DNA from: Sphagnum magellanicum
Taxonomy: Eukaryota; Streptophyta; Sphagnopsida; Sphagnales; Sphagnaceae
Direction: 5' to 3'
Length of the DNA stretch: 64,000 nt
Assembly: GCA_021904315.1 (NCBI GenBank)
Contig: CM038908.1
Location: forward strand, 11,676,501-11,740,500
In this document: in pieces, positions 1-12,030 of the stretch
Numbering within the stretch: the stretch's first letter is position 1
How the letters are laid out: each line of letters opens with the position of its first letter
Notes under the pieces: generated by a model
Database searches by the model: none
Seen by the model: only the letters and a program-made list of their open reading frames with translations
What the model was told of the DNA's origin: nothing
Translations under genes and position numbers: made by a program

Positions 1-1935
1 AATGTGTTTCCTATAATTACATCAAAATTATCTAAATCACACAAGGTGAAGATTTCAAAGAATTGAATTCCCCCACAAAATAACTTGACTTTTAACGCTA
101 CACTAAATGAAGGTCTAGCTATGCTTCGTGCCAATTACATCGTGATGGGGTCTGCCACTAATTCAATCTTGACTCCAAATCATTCTGCTCCTTGTGGGGT
201 CATGAATGAATTTGTCACTCCTAAATCCAAAAGACAACAAACAAGTTTGCCATTTATCTCACAATTCCATTTTAACAAATTGGAGGCATCACTTTCATGT
301 GCCCCTATTTCAACCATGAGACCCCCTTGGAGAATCCATTTACCTTGGGCAATGCACTCACTTACTCAAAATGGCTTGGGGCAATCCTTCACCAAATGTC
401 CATTGTTATCACAATTGAAACATTTGACCTTGGATAGGTCCTGCTTCACCTTCTTGATCGACGACTCCTTGCTCATTGACCTTTCCTTATCATTTTGAAA
501 CCATGTCTTACCTTGGTCCCACTTTTGTTTGTTGCGTCCCTTGTTCCCATTGCTTGGGGCTTGATTTTTCTAAGTGAACCCACTTCCGGTTTCACCCTTG
601 GGGCGTGTAGGAGCTCCATCCTCCATACATTCCACCATCTTCAATAGTCCTTGGCACGACTTTAGAATATCAGTCCTCTAGTATACTATCTTCCACACCC
701 AAGGCTTGAATCCATGCAAAAATATTAATTTCTGAACATACTCATCTTTTAAAGGGACCACAATCAACATGCAATTGAAATCCTGGACATTAATGGCCAA
801 CGAGCCCTTGTCATTCCCTTAGGTGAGCTCTAAGAGCTCCATGCTATCCTGAAACACCAAGTGGTGTAACGTGAACCTCTCATCCAACTGCAACTTGAAT
901 TCCTCCCAAGTGAAGGTTTCAAGTAGGTCAAGTGTTTTTTGCTTCTGGGACATCCACCACTCCCATGCATGCTCCTTCAATAAGATTTGAATGAAATTAA
1001 TTCACTCCTTATCAATTTCAAAGCACTAAGTTTCCATATACGCTTCCACTTAATGCAACCATGGTCGCACTCGTTTGGTTTTGGTCTCCTTCCTTATGAA
1101 AGAGTCTAGTAGGCTCACCTTGATGGTTGCCTTGGGAGAACCCCCAAAGGGGCATTGCCTATGGCACCCAAATTTTCCGCAATGCGGTTCATCAACTTGG
1201 CTATCTTCTAATTTTGTGTTGTGGCTTCCCCTTGTTGAACCACAAACACACGGAAGGTGTCCACAAGAGCCAAAATTTCTTTGGACGATCTCCCCACCCT
1301 TAGGGCTTCTTCTTCCTACTTTTTAAGAGATTCAACCACAACCAAATGCTTGAGGGCTTACTTGCCCCCCTTTTGCCTTGGCACCCCAAAATGGATGATC
1401 AAGGAATTCTTGTCTCCATTTGATTCAGAGGAGTGGAAGTCAACATGTTCATTCAACTCCACAATTGGTTCAGGAATGTTTTTCCTTCCCCTTCTACTTT
1501 TAAAAAGTTGTGGAAGTTTTCACTAGTGAACCCACGTTCACCTCATCCATTCCCTTCCTTTGCTTGACAAGGCAAGGAGTCTTCTCATGAGCCTTTGCCT
1601 TGCTTGGACCCACCTCATCTTTCCTTGTCTTCTTATTCTTAAATTTTTGTGGAACATGTTGCTCCACCTCCTTCACCAAATCCTTTAGATTTTTGGTCTC
1701 TTCATCACAAAACTCCCCACCAACCATGGTCTGGGCTGCAATTACAAGCTCTTACACAACAATGTCCTTCTCCTTCTCCTTTTTGGTCTTGTACTTCTTC
1801 TTGGCCTTGGGTTCCACCACAGCTTGTGTGTTGGGCAATGGATCATTCAAGGCCATTTGCCTCCAAATGTTCACCTCCCCCAAACGCCTTAGGAGAATTC
1901 ACACTTGGCTTTAGGAGCATGTTTTGATACCAACT
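1..1935 (-). pseudogene. Ty3/gypsy retrotransposon gag remnant
   Basis: Read on the minus strand, this stretch encodes a broken Gag polyprotein. A CX2CX4HX4C zinc knuckle lies at 381-422 (CFNCDNNGHLVKDC), the nucleic-acid-binding motif of retroelement nucleocapsids. Upstream in the same sense, about 640-1,010, is a capsid-like stretch with the retrotransposon gag pattern: WWM, then TWEEFKLQLDERF, an ELT followed by a stop, then NDKGSLAINVQDFN and a final FLHGFKPWV. A lysine-rich N-terminal piece is open at 1,500-1,727. Several in-frame stops and frame changes show it is dead. The pol part (protease, reverse transcriptase) would lie left of position 1. I am confident of the gag identity from the knuckle plus capsid pattern; exact ends are uncertain. 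Confidence 0.75.
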
Positions 1936-1945
1936 TTCACACCCA
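1921..1945 (-). other. Primer-binding-site-like sequence of the gag element
   Basis: On the minus strand a TGGTATCAAAACATG stretch lies just upstream of the gag frame. It resembles the TGGTATCAGAGC primer-binding site that plant LTR retrotransposons pair with initiator methionine tRNA. Its position between a putative LTR and gag fits, but it is degenerate and could be chance. Confidence 0.4.
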
Positions 1946-2447
1946 TTCATGCCTTGGCATCATTCCCACATCCTCCATTTCATTCACGTGCCACTCTAAA
2001 CACCTATGCTACCTAGACATGGATAACCACGCACTTGGTGAACCTTCAACACTTAGACCTACCTCACTACCTTGGGCTAACCCCAACCTCTAGATGGGTG
2101 GGGCTAATACTCACTGGGGACTTCTTAAGTGGTCCACAGTCTTGTCGCCTGAGATTACCATTTCCCATCTTCTGGACTAACCACAAACTTTGCATGGTTC
2201 AAGGACTTAGTGTGCCATGATGGCCAATGCCTCGGGCTCCTTTCCTTGCACCTTCATTCATCGGCACCTATGCAACTCGTGAGCAGGTCAAACTGGGAGT
2301 TGAACCCAACCCAACATTTAGACTCAACCCAAGCTTGCCACAAGGTGGTCTATACTTGGGCCTCACTTAGGTGAGCCCCTGCACTTGAGGGTCCGCCTAG
2401 AAGGGTGTGTCAATAATGTTATGGTTTGAATGTCTCCCCAGTGTAAC
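1946..2447 (-). repeat. Possible 5' LTR of the gag element
   Basis: In minus-strand sense, a sequence starting TGTTACACTGGGG at 2,447 runs about 500 bases to the primer-binding-like site, the expected place and TG start for a 5' LTR. A second TGTTACAGTGGGG lies at about 2,627, so the true border could be further right. No second LTR is in the window for comparison. Confidence 0.3.
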
Positions 2448-2454
2448 AAACAAT

Positions 2455-2570
2455 GGTGTGCATTTTGAATTTATGTTCAAGTTTTGCCATGCTCCATAAG
2501 ATCCCATCCTTGGATGACATGCATTTTGAGTTGATGGCCAAGTTTGGCCATAAGATCCCATCCTTGGGAT
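2455..2570. repeat. Two-copy direct repeat, about 60 bp
   Basis: Two adjacent copies share GCATTTTGA, a CAAGTTT(T)GCC stretch and ATAAGATCCCATCCTTGG. It is a local tandem duplication next to the putative LTR. Confidence 0.6.
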
Positions 2571-2649
2571 CTATGCTATAATCTTCATAATGGGATCTTG
2601 CAAAAAACTACACCCCACTGTAACACATCTCCATTTCTTTGATTTTCAA

Positions 2650-3850
2650 AAATACGTATATGTTCATTTGAAATGATCTTGAATCAAAGAGATCAATGTT
2701 TATATGTAGCAACAAATCAAACTAAGAAAGTTGTAGTCTTTTGATCCACTATAGCATAAGATAATGAAAGATGTGTTAAAATCAAACACTTGTGTGCACT
2801 ATCTTGCTCTTTTGCTCTTTGTCCATTCCCGTGTGAGTGTGGATGCCACACGAATGGAAACAAACTTACGAACACATATACATCATCCCCAAAACACAAA
2901 GCTTGGCAATCCCTTCTCAATTATTTTCCTTCACAACACATACACACTTTCACACTACACTTCCCCCACAACATAAGTAAAACAAAGCATTAAACATACT
3001 TACAACAAACCTACATAGAAAATTTAACTTGACTCCACATCCACACATATATTGTTTTCTTGAACAGAATCCCAACTTTTTTATTGTCCATTATCAAATT
3101 CACTACAACTACAAACATTGCCTGGATACACCAAACATTCCATGCATGGTAGCATATAGGTAGCACATAACAATCACACTTGAAGTTGCATGATTTTACC
3201 TAACAACCTTGTCCCATAATGTGTCATTAAGTTCCCAAAACCAACACAAAACATTGAAGTACAGATAATTTATTGCAAATCCCAAGATCCTCTACCTTTA
3301 AATTCCAACAATTGTTCATTCATCAATTCACCATCAAGGTACTATTGCAACCAATGTTGGGTGGGTATCACATTTTTATGATACCCATTGGATCCAGTTT
3401 TCATAAAACAATTTATAAAAGGGTCTAGTTTTCACTCTTTTTTTCCCCTAAATTTTATATGATGAGCAAGGCTATCAATATTTTTTTTTAAAAATAAATC
3501 AATTCTCACTATGCTAGTTCTCAAAATTTTGAAAACAACTAGTTCTCTTGTGCCAATTCTCACAAATTGAGTATTATTTATTTTTATTTTTTCCAAAAAC
3601 CATTTATTTTTATTTATTTTAAATCTTGATTTTATTATTTTTCTTACTAATGAAAAAATTACAAGCATTATTACAAAAAAATTCTCAACACTAAAAAAAA
3701 TATTTATTAAACTTTTACACTTCAACAACTTCATCATTTTCAAATTCACCTTAAAACTTTTTAATAAACTCTTCTTTTAAATCTACATCCATTTCAAAGA
3801 ATTCTAGTAAATTAAAGGGAGACTTACAACCTATTCAAGGATCATTAGGC
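2650..3850. other. Gene-free AT-rich spacer
   Basis: No coding pattern was recognised. Short open frames here have no family motifs. 3,430-3,760 is strongly T-rich and simple in composition. Confidence 0.5.
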
Positions 3851-3859
3851 TAGTTTTTG

Positions 3860-5926
3860 TTAACAAATATCAATTTCTCTAGATTGAAAATCTAGAGAAA
3901 TTAAATATTCTAGTGAAAGAAAAATTATTTCCATTTCAATTTGAGATCCAACAACATTCAAAATCTTACATGCTAAAAATCCAATTGTAGGAAATATTGT
4001 TTCATGTTTCCGCCACCATTGAAGAGGACGTTTGATGTCCTTAACATCCAATTAATATTTCTTGAAAATCAACAACTTGTGAAAATCACAAGCTCTTCTA
4101 TTGGTTCACTTGTGCTTGCAATTTGCTCAAAAATATCCAAATTACACTCTTACTTTAATATATCTTCGTCAACAAAATTATTATCTAATCTTACTAAAGG
4201 ATGCCAATGCTTATGGCATTTGACCAACATAGGATACAAAGTTTTTTTATCATATTTTTCAACAAAAGCAACACCTTGTTCCCTTTCAACAAATGATCAT
4301 ACTATACAAAGACTCTTAAACTTGGGGTCTAACATCAAAAAATCATATTATGGGCTTTCTTGTTTTCATATTTCTTCAAGAATGAAAGGAAAGAATCCAG
4401 CACATTAATTACCTCCTTTATAATGTTAGAGGCCAGCAAAGATAACTCATAAAAAAAAATGGAATCATCTTCCATTATGCTTCCAAATGAAGGAATAATT
4501 TGGTTTTTTTCCTTAAGTTTCAAACTCATGGAAATAGCAAAGTGTAAAACATCATTGAGGAGCCAATGTCCACAAGACTAGTTAAGAATACAAGCAAAAA
4601 TAATTAAAAATAGACAATCCAAAAAAATATGAGGAATCTATCAAGTTAGAGGTGGAGGCACTTGACCAATGATTTTTATAACAATTTGTTTGCTATAATA
4701 GAACACAATGGTAAAACAAAATTGTAAGGCCTCTTGAAACATAATGATCTTACTAGCAAACTTGCAAAATAACCAATAAAAAAAAAGATTAGTCATCGTC
4801 TATAATTCAGAACCTCAAAAGCTATAAACTATTGAAACAATAATGAAACAAGGGAGACTACTTGGTTTTCATTGGAATGCTCAATTTTCTAGGGCAAATG
4901 TTAGTCTCAACACAACCCTTGTTCCATTCTTGCCTCCCCTTTCCCAAATTTTTAAGCCAAATGATGCACTTTTGTAAATCTACCGGAGAGACTTAATAAA
5001 AACATACTTCAAATCTTTACACAGATTTTCTTCTTCAAATGCCATATTGACATGCCTTTGAAAAAACATGCCCAAAGCAAGTGCCTTGAAAGCTCTCTTC
5101 TGAACCAAGATATTCATAATTACATGCAACAATCATTACATGGAGATTTGACCCCTCATTTTTTACATAAGCAATGATCTTTTTCTTTAAACCATACTTG
5201 TGCAATAACTATGTCAGAGTTCTAGCCAAGGTTTGACCAATAGTCTTCATCGCCTCAAAGAAGCTATTAATCACATGTTTTGGCTACCAATCATTGCCCA
5301 AGAACTTGATCACTAATGCAAAGACATCATAAGCTCCTTTAAACATCCAAATATCAAAGCCAACTATTGCAAAAAATAATTTGTCAATGCAAGAAAAACT
5401 ATTGACTTGTCTTCTCAACTAACCATGGCAATATCTCTTGTGAAAACTACCTTTTGGAAGCAAAATTCAATTTTGGACACAAACACAAAACTAAACATTC
5501 GAGCCAAATGTTTTCCACAAAATAAATTAGTACATTTTTCTTGACAATCAAAAGACCCAAGTCCTTTAAAAATTCTTTCTATGGCATTTCTTTTTTGAAG
5601 GAATCTTTAACAAATGTTTTTTTAGAAATTGACCCACTAGACACAATTAGTCTTTACTTCGCTGGTTGTCTTTCTTCTCTTCTTTTTAACAAATAGTTTA
5701 CTTCTTTTTCAAACATTCTTGTAATAAGAATGTGATTTGCATCCACATGTCTTTTAAGAGAAGTTATTCCATTTGTCTTGTAATAAAAAATCAATATTTT
5801 CCTCACTTGAGTTCTTGGATTTATTCCTATTACAAGTTCTTGATGACAAAGGATACAACGCATGATTTGTGTACTTTCAAGCTCAACTTTTGCATTTTCA
5901 TTGACACAATAAAAACTCCAACACAA
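3860..5926 (-). pseudogene. hAT-superfamily transposase pseudogene (BED finger to hATC)
   Basis: Minus-strand pieces occur in the order expected of a hAT DNA transposase. At 5,654-5,926 is a BED zinc finger (CILCHQ about 35 residues before RHVDANH, pattern CX2C...HX4H). At about 5,050-5,350 are core pieces LVIKFLGNDW, KKKIIAYVKNEGSNL and FQGTCFGHVFSKACQY, typical of plant hAT-like proteins. At 3,860-4,051 lies a C-terminal dimerisation segment (WWRKHETIFPTIGFLA, then GSQIEMEIIF). Stops and frameshifts separate the pieces, so no functional protein is made. I did not find convincing terminal inverted repeats or an 8 bp target duplication. The family call rests on motif order. Confidence 0.7.
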
Positions 5927-6999
5927 AAATAATCTTCCATGTGGTTTCTAGCTTTTTCTTTGAGCATGCAACTTTTTAATATTTATTTTCATTCTTCATT
6001 TTTTTAATTTTTCTAGATTATTGCTAATTTCTATTTGCACACTTCTTCTTTTTTATAATTCCATCATTCATATAGGTTTCAATCATCTCATTATTTCCAC
6101 TTATAACATTTTCACCTTTAAAGGATTGTTCCATTAATAATTCTCACAAGAATATTTCTAGAGCTAAAACAACAACAATATTTGCAAGCTCTATTAACAA
6201 ACAATTACCAATTTTTTCACAAACAAAAAGGAGAGCAAAAACTAAACATTCACAAAGGTTTAGAGTTTTTAAAAACCTTTTACAAAAACAATGGGTTTAA
6301 GGGTTTTGAGTTTTGAAAAAACATTTACAAACACTAAAAGAAAAAAGGCCAATATGTGACCATTACATTTACAACTACCTGCAACTATTTGGTCTTTGCA
6401 ACTAAATGTTTGTTATCTACGACTATTGTGACATCATGCTAACATTAGTCAAATCATTTTCGACTAACCTACAACTATTTTGTGACTAATTTGATTTACA
6501 TCTATATATGGGTTGGATTTATCATCCAAGAACATCCATTTAAAGTCCCATTAGTCATAAATGAAATGGTGTTTAGTCGTAGTTGACATATGTCTATAGG
6601 TAAAATATTGTATTGTATGATTTTTCAGTGAAAGGTGTCAAATATAAATATGTACATATTCATAGTATTCATACGATAAATTAAAATTAAATTCCTTGAA
6701 TTTAAAGGAAATGTGGTTTGTGGACTAAATTAATCATTTACCCAACTTTTTCCAACAAGCCATATATTTTGTTTTATCCCTTGATGGCCATATACAAATA
6801 GCCAGACAAGGTGAAATATTTAACTCACATCACTAGTTTTCTACTTAATCATGCATGTATTGCCAAAATCGGCTAATGTTTTTTGTGGATGGTGACCAAA
6901 ATCACTTTTTATTTTGGAAAATTTTGGAAATATTGGAAAATGGCCTAAATTTGATGAAAATACAATCAAGGTGGGAAAATTCACAAAAACTTTAAGGCA

Positions 7000-8823
7000 A
7001 CAAGCTTGAATTAAAAATCACTAGTCACCAATGTGTTTTTTCACAAAATTTTGAAACAGAAAAAAAAATCCCAAAAACTTGGAAATTTTCCCAAATAGAC
7101 CAAGGCTCAAAGTGTCTATAAAATGCCTAATAAAATGCCCTAATTCAAGTACAATTAACATCAGATATGGAAAATTCCCCACAAAGTTTAGAACTCAAAC
7201 TTGAAAATAAAAACTTGAATCACCATTTGACTAGATTTATAAACTTTAGAGATTGGATCAATTTGGTTGCAACTAATTATGTTTGTGACTTGGTGATTAA
7301 CATTGATTTCCTCATGTTGGGACCATTTCAAATAAAATGGGTTGCTGCTGCCTATCTAATGTTTATGCAACTTTAGCACACAACAACACGATCCACACAT
7401 CAAAACTATGACTAATGATGCGCCCCAAACTTCAAATTATCTCTTTGCCACCCTATAAGTTATATCCAACTAGGGTGAAAAGGTTTACATATGTGGATAA
7501 AACAACATTTGTCTCTAAAAAACTATTGCAAATACTTGTATATAATGAATGAGCATATTAGTCAAACGCCCGACACCTTAATATTTGATAGGCTATGGGA
7601 TGCACATGGCAACACTACTCTTTCTTCCTTAATCACAACCAATATCATAGAAAACTACAACCCATTAGCACATTATTGAACAAACCCACAATTAAATGTT
7701 GTGAATTTCAGAGGGATATAAAAACTCATACCTTGATGATAGTGTAGAGATGTGCTTTCACCTTCTCCTTCCTCTTCCTTACCTTCTCCTTGTTCCTTTT
7801 TCAACCTTATATGTGAAAACCTCACATATGTGTCTAGTTAGTAAAGGTCAATCTCTAGGTGCAAACATGTATATATTCTAAGTAACTATATTGCCTATCT
7901 TACTGCCAGGATTCCTAAAATGGGTCTATAACTTAGCATTCTTCAAGTAAAATAAAAAAAGTAAAAGCTTCAACTCATTTCTCTTTCTCTTTCTCTCTCC
8001 CTTAATAACTTCACACTTGCACATGAGCTAGAAGTGTTGGCAACAAGATTGATTAGTAGGAAGGAAAGGAAGCTCCATTGAACAAAAACTATAAATGGTG
8101 ATGGCGATTGCCCAAAGCAGATTTTACAAGGCAAGTGTTGTGACTAATACATGTGTGTCATTGAACTGATCACAATTTAATGATAAAACTCAAAAGGTAA
8201 TGAAAAGTTTGGTACTTGAGCTGTAGGTGTAGTGGGAGACCTTGTCCCCTAGATGTCCATTTGCAAAAAGGAGCTATCCATATGCCTTGGTCTCTGAATA
8301 TTTCCAATTCCTGGAACCTTTATTTTATATCCTTCAAAGTCTAAAAGTGCCTATAGTGTTAGAATTTCACAAAAAATCATACACAAGTTAACAAGTTTGT
8401 AAGACCTAAATCAAACACTACAACATCCATTTGTTTTCTTCCAATGACAACTTTAAAAAGGGTACCACAAACAATGATAAGGGATGTGGGAATGATTCTA
8501 CCTTCTCACAAAAACCATGGAATGACCATGAAATTGTTGTACATGTCATGGAAGAAAATTCATCCAAAACAGTTAACCTATTTATACAAAAAAACTTTGA
8601 CCCTGCTAAAAGATTTGGGGATGGAAGGGGTAAACAAAAAATTATCACTCATTTGCTACAAGAAAAGAAAGGATATTCATCAAATGTAGGTGAACACTTC
8701 TCTTTCTATCTGCAACCCACTATTGAATGGCTCTCTTTTTCAAAGCAATACAAGCAAATGAGGAACAAAGGTTTCAAGTGTTAACACCAAAATTGTGAAA
8801 CACTGCCATGGAAGACCATCTCT
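7000..8823. other. Left interior of the large CACTA element, no gene recognised
   Basis: AT-rich sequence with short open frames on both strands. A 117-codon plus-strand frame at 8,431-8,784 has no recognisable domain. It may be relic coding sequence of the element but nothing supports a function. Confidence 0.4.
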
Positions 8824-9254
8824 AGTCACTAGAAGAAAAACATGTATTTTCAACTAGTCTTTGTGATTAAATTTTAGTTGCAAGAGACATTTTGCAACTA
8901 AAATCCTTTTAGTCACCTTAAGACAAATCGCATGTGATAAACTAGTCGCAAATCACAAAGGGTATTGTATGAAAGAAAAAGTCAACAAATACATTTCATC
9001 CTTTTACTCCATTGTATACGTATTGTCACATACGACTAAGATGCAACTATTTTGGTCACAATTGAGGGCAAATCATGTGTTGCCACGTGACTTAATATTT
9101 GATTATTTAAAATATACATTCTAAAATTATTATTATTTTGAAATGATCTAGGACGTTCAATTCAAATATTTGGATGATCTTACATTATGACACGTGGCCC
9201 AATGTAAATATGCCACGTGGCATTACAATTTTAATTTAATTAAAAAATTAATAT

Positions 9255-9485
9255 TAGGTTGGTAGGTACTTAGGTAGGTACATAAATAGGTGCCTACAAT
9301 GTTAGGCTACCTACCTACCTACCTACTTAGTTCAAAAAGTAAGTAGTTAGGTTCTACCTTCCTAGGTTAAATACCTACTCATATAGGTACATACTTAGGT
9401 AGGTAGGTACATAGGCCGACCTAGATGGCTAGGTCAAACTAAGTACCTACCTAGCTAAATAGATAAGTAGGTTAGGAAGGTAAGT
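9255..9485. repeat. TAGG/CCTA microsatellite tract with inverted arms
   Basis: Imperfect GGTAGGTA units switch to the complementary CTACCTACC form near 9,310 and back near 9,390, so the tract is partly self-complementary and could fold. A similar tract is found in the other short CACTA element at 50,280-50,440. Confidence 0.8.
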
Positions 9486-10664
9486 ACTTTAGAATTGTGC
9501 ATTATTTATTCTTTTGTTTTGGGTTGAGCCTTTTGATTAACTCATCCCATGTGCACTGATTTCATAATGTGAAATTGGATGGGCACACCCCCTTGTTTAT
9601 ATAATGTTCAAAATAGGAATGAAGAATAAACAATATGGGATAAATTTTAAAGTTGCAACTTCCTTACAAACTAAATTGTAAATCCAAAACTTTCTTCATG
9701 CCTTACTTTCTTAATTTTCAGATTTTTAAACAATTCAAATATTAGATAATTATTTAATTAATAATGATTAAATTTACATATATTTAAATTATAAATTATA
9801 CACTACAAATATTCAGTATTCATTATCAATTACTTAAATAAGTAATAACTTTTTAATATTTAACAAACTAACTTTTTAGTTACTCACAAGTTATTAATAC
9901 ATACTTCATAAATAATTAAGTAAATAAAATATTTAAAAATATTTTATTACTTTTTAGAATCTGATTGAATTATATATAATATAATTAATGTAAAATTAAT
10001 TTAATGAGTATAATTTCAAAGTTAAAATTTTTAAATATTTATTTCAAAATTATAAGTAATGAATTAACAATTGTTATTAGAAAGTAAATTCTTACACAAA
10101 TTGTTTTTAAATTATTATTCAACTAATTACATTACTTACTATATACTTACATTTATTGTTGTAAAAATTATTATAGGTCAAATAATTATTTTCTCTTGGT
10201 AATTGTTAATTATAAATACAATAATTTGTCAAACATAACATTAATTTTCATAATTACTGTAAAATTATTATACAATATTTATCATAGATGATTAATCACA
10301 GAATTGTTTTAGATGATATTATTATATAATAATTCAAGAAATTACAATCAGTAAAATAATTATTTTAACTACATTGTAATTTTTGCAAATTTTTAATTCA
10401 GGTTTGAAATTATAAATTAAAAAGTGCGAATAATTACGTTCAATTAAAAAATAATTATGCACATACTAATTAATTCTTATTTGAAATAATTACAATGATT
10501 TGAAAGTAATGTGACATTATTTACATTAATTAATTTCTTCTAATATAAGAATATAAATTATATAATATACAAATTTATGTTATAACAATAATTAGATTTA
10601 TTAAACATAATCATTTAAAATTATTTATAAAAGTGATTTATTATGGATAACACTAGTAGAAAAA

Positions 10665-11680
10665 CCTTTGAAACTCAATCAATAATGTTTTGAATTAGAA
10701 TATAAATTTAAAATTCCAAAATAGTAATTCGGAATTCAAATATCAATTTTAGATGAAATAATTTTTTTGAAGTTAAATAACAAATTTCAGAATTGAAATG
10801 TCAGTTTTCAGATTCAAATAATAATATTCAAAATTAAAATGTCCATTTTAAGACTCAATTAATATTTTTTGAATTGAAATATTAATTTTGAGAATCCAAA
10901 ATAATAATCTGGAATTAAAATTTCAATTTTCAAGTAAATAATTTCTTAAAATTTAAATTAAAAACTTCAAAATTCAAATATCAAATTTCAAGTTCAAATA
11001 AAAACATTTAAAATCAAGTTGTTGATTTTTAGACTCAATAAAGTTTTTAAAACTGAAATGATAATTTAGAATTCAAATATCAATTTTTAGATCAAATAAG
11101 TTTTTTGAATTTAAATAACAATTTTTAGAATTGAAATGTTTTTGGATTCAAATAACAATATTCAAAATTGAAATGTCCATATTTAGACTCAAGTACTAAT
11201 TTTCAGACTTGAAGTTTTAATTTTGAAAATATAAAATAATGATTTGGAATTTAAATTTCAGGTTTGAATCAAATGATTATTTAAAATTTAAATGCAAAAT
11301 TTTCAGAGCTGAAATATAAATTTTCATATTCATATAAAAATATTCAAAATCAAAAAATTTTTTTTAATCAATTAATAATTTTCTGAATTGAAATACTAAT
11401 TTTTGGATTCGAAAATATTAATTTAAAATTCAAAATCAATTTTTAGATGAAATAAGTTTTTTTGAATTTAAATTGAAAATATCATATTCAGATCAAAAAT
11501 TTCAAATTCAAGTACTATTTTAAACAATTGAAATAATTATTTTCAGATTCAAATATCACATTTCAAATTTTAATATTCTTTTTAAAAAATTAAAATAACA
11601 GTTTTCAGAGTTGTAATATCAATTTTCAGATTTGAATAAAAAAAATTCAAAGTTCAAATATTAATTTTGAGATTCATTAT
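10665..11680. repeat. AT-rich tandem array, about 180 bp higher-order unit
   Basis: The sequence is built of short blocks such as TTTCAGATTCAAATA and GAATTGAAAT. A landmark ACTCAAT(C/T)AATAAT-type block recurs near 10,672, 10,853, 11,033, 11,188 and 11,368, a spacing mostly near 180 bases. About five to six degenerate copies fill the middle of the nested CACTA element. Confidence 0.65.
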
Positions 11681-12030
11681 ATGAACAATATACATACGTA
11701 TGCATATTATATATATATATATATAATTTTAATACATACATTAAAATACACCCCTATGTCATTGTAGAATACCTTTAGGATGCAATTAATTTGGTGACTA
11801 TTGCAACTAATGGGACATATCAACCTATTAATGGATGAAAATAAATGTAAAATTGATGCAACCAATAGGATGAAAATTTTAATAGTTACATCATAGTTAA
11901 GAAAATGACCAAAATAGTTGAAAGTTGGTTGTGTAGTTGCAAGTATTCCCAAATCTAGTCGCAAACGACTACAAGTCGCATGTAGTCGTAAATGGAGTGC
12001 TTACATTTTGGCTGATTTCTACTAGTGAGT

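Larger units (their letters stand above)
8827..12027. mobile_element. Nested non-autonomous CACTA element, 3.2 kb
   Basis: Ends are CACTAGAAGAAAA (8,827) and, reverse-complemented, CACTAGTAGAAAT (ending 12,027). The flanking trinucleotide AGT is duplicated exactly (8,824-8,826 and 12,028-12,030). Both ends carry subterminal repeats of the AGTCGCAAA / GCGACTA type, for example around 8,935-8,955 and 11,950-11,995. There is no transposase coding pattern: the inside is a TAGG-rich tract and an AT-rich tandem array, so it must depend on transposase from elsewhere. It lies inside the larger CACTA element and so inserted later. Confidence 0.85.
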
